Source of the DNA: Patiria miniata
Taxonomy: Eukaryota > Echinodermata > Asteroidea > Valvatida > Asterinidae
NCBI RefSeq assembly: GCF_015706575.1
Contig: NW_024037074.1
Coordinates: forward strand, 18,155,334 to 18,219,333
Length of the DNA stretch: 64,000 bases
Direction: 5' to 3'
Shown: in pieces, positions 58,755 to 64,000 of the stretch
Position numbering within the stretch: the stretch's first letter is position 1
How the letters are laid out: every line of letters starts with the position of its first letter
The notes under the pieces: generated by a model
Databases searched by the model: none
Told to the model about the DNA's origin: nothing
Seen by the model: the letters and a program-made list of their open reading frames with translations, nothing else
Position numbers and translations under genes: made by a program

Positions 58755-61207
58755 TAGTTGGGTGCCACGGTTTCACCCTTTGGTAAATCTGTACCCTTGG
58801 GTACTATTTGTCCTTAGCAAAAAATGTGCACTACAAGGAATATTTGTGGGTACCTCACCTCCATGGGACATGAGGATATTGCCCACAGTGCTATGGTTGG
58901 GTACATCTCTGGTATGAGAATGGTGCCACTGTATTGGTTTATGAGTAATGGAATCCTCGCTGGAGATGAGCCGCATGCTATAGTTAATTGGTACTGCAAC
59001 TCCTTTGGATTTGACGATTATACTCCTTGCTTTATGTGGCTTCATTGGCTTGGATCATGGAGCTCCATGCTTGGATGTATCCTCCTTGGTTAGGAGCCTA
59101 GGAGTGTATACATCTACCTATCGTCCCTAACCGTCGGATGTCCCCACTCAGTAGTATAGCTATACCAGCAGTACTCACTGACCGACCTTTCTGGGATTTA
59201 ACCTCGCCGTGAAAAAAAAACTGCCTCACCAAACTAGACGCAACTTACATCGATGCTGAATATGGGCGTGACACAACATGCCAACAGAACAACCATAGTA
59301 TAGCAGCAGAAGCACAGAACGCAAAATAATGTAATGATTTGAGGTAGAATGGTCACATAACTGGGTCGGTGTCAAAGTAGGAAAGGAATTACAGTTCATT
59401 AGTATAATGGGTTGAACTTGAGTTCGCGTGAGTTTGTGTCTAGCAAAAATAGTCAAAACCATTTCGTTACAAAATCTTTATCCTCAAACTCTGTAGGTCA
59501 GACAGATTTGTACACGAGAATCAATCACCTAAAAGGGTCGCCAGGTGAGTGAATTCATGCCCCTTTGTCTCTATTCGCCCCCGGTTCCGTTTTAATGTCC
59601 ATTAGATTGAAGGGTTCGAAGATAATTAGAGGGAGATGTTGGATCAGATGGCAGGATGTCGCAATGCTATCTAGCACGGACCCATATCGGGAAACATAAG
59701 TAAGCAGATCGATCCTCCTCCCTGGAAACGAAATCATTACAGTGCTAAGGAGCACAACATGGTTATTTCTAACGCCGAAGGCCACCCAGCTTCTTACCTT
59801 TCGCTCTCACAAGATTAGGCGGTCCGGACTGCAAGAAAAAAATCGCACCTCGAGCCATTTCAATAAATAATTTCCCCTTTAGAATCGGAGAAAATAACAG
59901 GGGGGAAAGGTGCCATTTATGCTGACTTCAAGCGAGCCGAAAAAGTATCGGGTGTCGATAGCATCTGTCTCGGAAGATCGTGTGGGGTTTGAAACTGAAT
60001 GTCATCAAAACAAGGCAAATTTTGGTTATTACATTTCGGAAAGTCAGGTGATAGGAAGATACAGGGTCCTTGTATGCAGACAAAGGTTCCTGAAGGTTAG
60101 CATTTGTCAAACTATATGTGGCGAATGGCAGGTGTCCGTCCGCTGTCTGCACCGGACGATTTGATTGTAGCTGCATGCCAAACTTGTTGTATTGGATTTC
60201 TAGCTTCGAGAATGTGGAGCATTTAGATAATGGAACGGTTGACCGTGCGTCATGCTTGACGAAGTGAGGGATTTGGCGTACGTACTTTCGCAGAAAGATG
60301 CCAACATTATTTTTTAATAAAAAAAAATGTATTGAATCGTCAGTAAGAATTGCGGTTTTTGAATTAAAACGCTTACCATTGGAACTTCGCCTTTTTTCTT
60401 GACACGTTTATATTTCCGGATGCTGTCAAAAAAGGGAGTCACCTTCCAGTGGTAAAATGAATGCTGTGCAGCCTCAAAAAAATTGCAAACCGCAAAAAAA
60501 AATATATCCAGGACAACTGTCTGCCTACGTTTGACCAAATTTTTTTGGCCAATCATTGAAGTCATATAGATGTAGGATCATTTACTTTTCATGTATTTTG
60601 TTCGTTTCTAATAATAACACTACTCAAAATCCTAAGTAGAATGTTCAAAACCTAACCTGATGGATTTTCAGCTCAGTATAGATATTACACTTCGGCTAGG
60701 GTAATTATCAGCAACTGAACTCCAACCGGTCTGAAAAATAGTGTTTAACACAAACCAAGCCCACATTTATTCCCTTAGCACCATGCACTGTATTCTTAAT
60801 TAAGACTAAAATATCTGGTCGTTGAAGGGTTGCTTTTCCGTTGTAGGGCGACGGGTGCAGCGCGCCAATTATAGTTGCACTCTGTTGCGTATCGTCTTTT
60901 ATGTATTCTTATAAACGCCCACTTCCACTCTTCCTCGCTCTTGTTTGAATTAACCAAACTTCCCAAGTTCCCGCCCCACCCCCTCCCACATATGGGCATC
61001 AATCGCCTATGTTCCAATCTCAGCTTATAGCTATTCCCGTTGTGCAGTGATCAGCGTCTGGGCAACAATCCAGTCTTAGGAAACATTCAGTTTTATGAAA
61101 ATGGGTCTGGGAACGAGATCAGCTGATTTTTTAAATGGAAGTTCCCGGATGTCCGCGATACCTTATAGTTACGTCAGAATAAATAAGTTACTCTTTAAAT
61201 ATTCAAT
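58755..61207. other. Spacer without recognised gene
   Basis: Open frame 58824-59093 has no recognised motif. No transposon ends recognised. Confidence 0.3.
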
Positions 61208-61342
61208 AGGCCTCCGTACTGATGACGTCACACTTTGTTTACACTTGTGTTTTTATATGGGAGCCTGGTGGGGACGACAGTTTCGTAGCCCCATAGAAAA
61301 GCGCACACGTAAACAAAGTGTGACGTCATCAGTGCAGAGGCT
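61208..61342. mobile_element. Short palindromic MITE with paired CRE sites
   Basis: Arms of about 50 bp are inverted: CTGATGACGTCACACTTTG and GTTTAC on the left, the mirror on the right. TATTCA flanks it at 61200-61205 and 61343-61348. Each arm carries TGACGTCA, the consensus CRE. Confidence 0.75.
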
Positions 61343-61518
61343 TATTCATCGCGTGGTCACACACGGGCAACGAGACCTCTCTTCAAGTTCTTAAGTTGTT
61401 TACAAACTCAAAACGAGTTTATAACATGTCGGCAGTGTCCAGAGTGATTCGATTTGGTTTTAACTTACATGTCCTTTATTATACGGGCCAACATGTCTTT
61501 AGCTGCATATTTATTGAA

Positions 61519-61580
61519 GGACTCGGACACGGACTTGGACGGGAGGACTTGGACTCGGACTCGGATGTGGTGGACTCGAC
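61519..61580. repeat. GGACTC simple repeat
   Basis: About eight degenerate units of GGACTC, GGACTT or GGACAC. The apparent Asp/Ser-rich peptide is a repeat artefact. Confidence 0.7.
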
Positions 61581-62451
61581 TAAAACACTGTCTTCTAGTA
61601 AAAGATAAAATCCTAACCAAACGCTGTGTGTATTTATATCAAAGACGCTGTATTTTCTGTTAAATGTGCTTCGAAGCAGGCTAAGAATAGTACTTACTGA
61701 CAGAAATTCATGTATGTCTATGTAAAGAGGTTTCAAGGCAGAAAACAATTCTATTGCATTATGAAACCCATGAGATCTGTAGCTTTACTTAACGCGCGCC
61801 CTTTGAGGATTTCGCTCAAAGTCCTGGAATTATTCATGCAATTTTATTAGAATCCCCCGAAGTTCCCCTTCGGGGAATAAAGGACAACCAAAACTAAACA
61901 ATACGTCCTCGGTGTTGTCCCAGCCGACTGCGAGAATTTACCGATAATGGACATTATGAATACGAGAAATCAAGATATATCTTGGGCACCACTCTTCCAA
62001 TTGAAGGGCCCCGGACAGACCTTCAGCTTCGTTTTATTTTATGAAATCTGCATAACATGAGTTTCTCCAGGCATTTGGAGCAGAGACATCCCTGAAGTCA
62101 CTGACTCTGAAGTGTTGATGTCGATGCTGTCATGTCCCACATGCAGTCAGGTCCTACCGAGCCGTCCGTACCTCCCCGTCCGAACGAGTCAAGATGACCC
62201 AGCACCGGCGGAGAAAATGGACCCCGAACAAAAAGCACCCGTCCCCGGGTGACTCTCAGCAAACCATCGCACGCCGCTCTGGAAACAAACTCTGCTCCGA
62301 ATGAAAACACTTGAGAGGAAATTGACGAGTTGTTTCTGGGACTCATTTACCCTCGGCAGAAGAGAGGACGTTGCCTCTTGCACTGTGTATCTTCCGCGTA
62401 TACGGCCCAACATGGTTGAATGACAATGAGAGTGCGTAATAGGCCACGCTC
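61581..62451. other. CpG-rich flank without recognised gene
   Basis: Open on both strands at 62098-62413, probably from base composition. No motif recognised. Confidence 0.3.
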
Positions 62452-62694
62452 CCTTTTAAAAAGGAAAACACGGAGGAGTCGTTCCGGACATCAGTTTGTT
62501 GTTGTGTCTCGTCTTCAGGTAGCGGAGTGTCTGTCTGTGCTGTGATGCTCTGGGCATTTTTTATGAATGTGGGTGCCGAACAAACGGAGGAACGTCTCGA
62601 AGCAACTCGTGTGTGCGTGTGTTACAGCATGGTTGCAGCAGCGCAGGCATCGAAATTTGCTGAGTCTTCAATAGCGAAGCTTGGTCTTCATTGA
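62452..62694 (+). promoter_or_regulatory. Possible promoter and non-coding first exon
   Basis: CCTTTTAAAAAGG near 62453 is TATA-like and an initiator-like ATCAGTTTG follows at 62490. A donor-like GA followed by GTAAGG lies near 62695. Spacing is longer than usual, and no coding exon follows in the window. Confidence 0.18.
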
Positions 62695-63607
62695 GAGTAA
62701 GGCTCTGTTCATTTCTTTTTCATCGTGGTCAGTGTTAAATCATCATTGTCAGTGTTAAAAGGAGATGTATGCCGTTTGTCATGCAATGTTTACCTTTTAT
62801 AAGCAATTGAGTGGTGTTCAGATGTTGCCATGTTGCACCTTGTCGTGTCTCGTGTCTGTTAACGATTTGCTTCAATCGAACGTATCTCACTTTTCACGTA
62901 AGGAAAAGGGTAATTAAGGGTAAGGGAAAAAGGTATACTTTTCTGTGCTTATGTCACCATTTTGTTAAAGATCGTAACGCTGTCTTTGTTCCCCAAAATT
63001 TGAACGCCAGGAGTTTTCCCCTCAATAATTATCTCATATTTTTTAAGTGGGTTTATTGTGGTCCATGCACTGAAGAATAGTCGGTTATATATTGTCTTTT
63101 TTTCACAATTTTGCGTGCATGATGTATTTTTGAGAGGACAAACAGCAACAGACCCTTTTTAGTAATTTATTCTCTTCATCAAACGACAGTCGCATATCTC
63201 CCAATTTTCATTTTAAAAAAATGATACTAGCTAGAAAACTGGCGTGTACAACGATGAGCAGTTAAAGTTCACTATCTTTGATGTCCATCATGATTTAGTC
63301 TTGCAACACACTGTAACTCGTACCTCCACATAAATATTGTTTTAACCCTAGCGTATCTCCCGTGTCAGATACGTGTGGTCGTGTTACTTCTAAATGTATA
63401 CTTTCATTAAGAATCTCACAAACCATGGCTAGGGTGTGAAATATGAAACCTCGTCAAGACAATTCTGCTTTATAGAGGCTTCCTTTGATCCGAATGGGAT
63501 GTTTGCACAAGGCAGCCATAACGATTTTTGTCGTACTCTCAGAACATCCAGGACGTTTTCTTTACGACCTTTTCCTGGTTGTGTTCCTTGGGGCCAGTGC
63601 TGAGGTG
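62695..63607. other. Spacer without recognised gene
   Basis: Nothing recognised. Confidence 0.3.
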
Positions 63608-63883
63608 CATGGGCGTCGCGAGGGGGGGCAAGGGGGGGCACTTGCCCCCCCCCCCCCTGGAAAAGCAAAAAAAAAAAAAAAAATAAGGAAGGAAAAAAAA
63701 AGAAAAACAAGAAAAGAAAAAGAGGCGCGAAGACAAAGTGGTGTAAATTTAATGAGTTGGGGGGGGGCAAAATGTCCCTGCCCCCCTCTAAAACTGATAA
63801 ATCGAGAATGTGTTGAAAAATACAAGCATTTTTTGGCAAAATTTTTTTTTGCCCCCCTTTTAAAAAAATCCTGGCGACGCCCA
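63608..63883. mobile_element. Mutator-like MITE with 9-10 bp duplication
   Basis: Inverted ends ATGGGCGTCGC at 63609 and GCGACGCCCAT at 63884. GCTGAGGTG or TGCTGAGGTG flanks both sides (63598-63607 and 63884-63893). The interior is low complexity: G runs, C runs, A-rich and T-rich tracts. The frames on both strands here are products of these tracts. Confidence 0.72.
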
Positions 63884-63893
63884 TGCTGAGGTG

Positions 63894-64000
63894 TTGTATG
63901 TTTTTAACTTATGGCCCATTTTAGACATTTTCAACTGTAAATATACGTATTTCTCAAGATTACTTTTTCGAGAAATTCCCCATACGACTTTCCTGATAAC
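63894..64000. other. Window end
   Basis: No feature recognised in the last bases. Confidence 0.3.

Noticed and set aside
58824-59093. 90-codon plus frame with several Trp and Gly
   Set aside because: Suggestive composition, but no recognised family and no splice or start support.
1-64000. Endogenous retrovirus, LTR element, Polinton, CRISPR array or toxin gene
   Set aside because: No long terminal repeats, retroviral or Polinton-type protein motifs, regularly spaced repeats or toxin families were recognised on either strand.

Overview
The window is animal nuclear DNA: split genes with GT-AG introns, large gene-poor spacers, and many short inverted-repeat transposons. Its style (frequent acatgtac and taggcctat words, secreted C-type lectin genes with a PAN domain, many MITEs) fits a marine invertebrate deuterostome. 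An echinoderm, possibly a starfish, is my best guess, but this is inference and not shown by any single sequence.

Three protein genes can be supported. (1) On the plus strand, 700-6644, lies a nine-exon secreted DNase I family gene, closest in motif to vertebrate DNASE1L3. All catalytic residues are present. The gene offers two 3' ends: a stop formed by reading into the intron 8 donor, followed at once by two AATAAA signals, or splicing to a ninth exon that adds a 68-residue four-cysteine tail. (2, 3) On the minus strand are two intronless paralogues (11677-12369 and 15560-16252). Each has a signal peptide, a C-type lectin-like domain and a PAN/Apple domain. They sit in a tandem duplication of about 2.5 kb (11441-14003 and 15000-17905). 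Each copy has since received different transposon insertions, so one copy gives the empty site for the other.

The rest, about 18-64 kb, shows no convincing coding gene. It holds two 5'-truncated LINE remnants (window start and 52.1-52.7 kb), two tRNA-derived SINEs, and many MITEs: hAT-like with 8-bp duplications, Harbinger-like with TAA, mariner-like with TA and CAGGGTG-type ends, and one Mutator-like with a 9-10 bp duplication. There are also foldbacks, minisatellites and homopolymer runs. Two inverted-repeat elements carry tRNA-like cores. Possible non-coding first exons or promoters are suggested near 27.7 kb and 62.5 kb, but no coding exon can be tied to them.

No retrovirus, LTR element or Polinton was recognised, and no intact transposase. 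The DNase and the two lectins are all secreted and could plausibly act in extracellular defence or nucleic-acid clearance, but nothing in the sequence shows that they act together.
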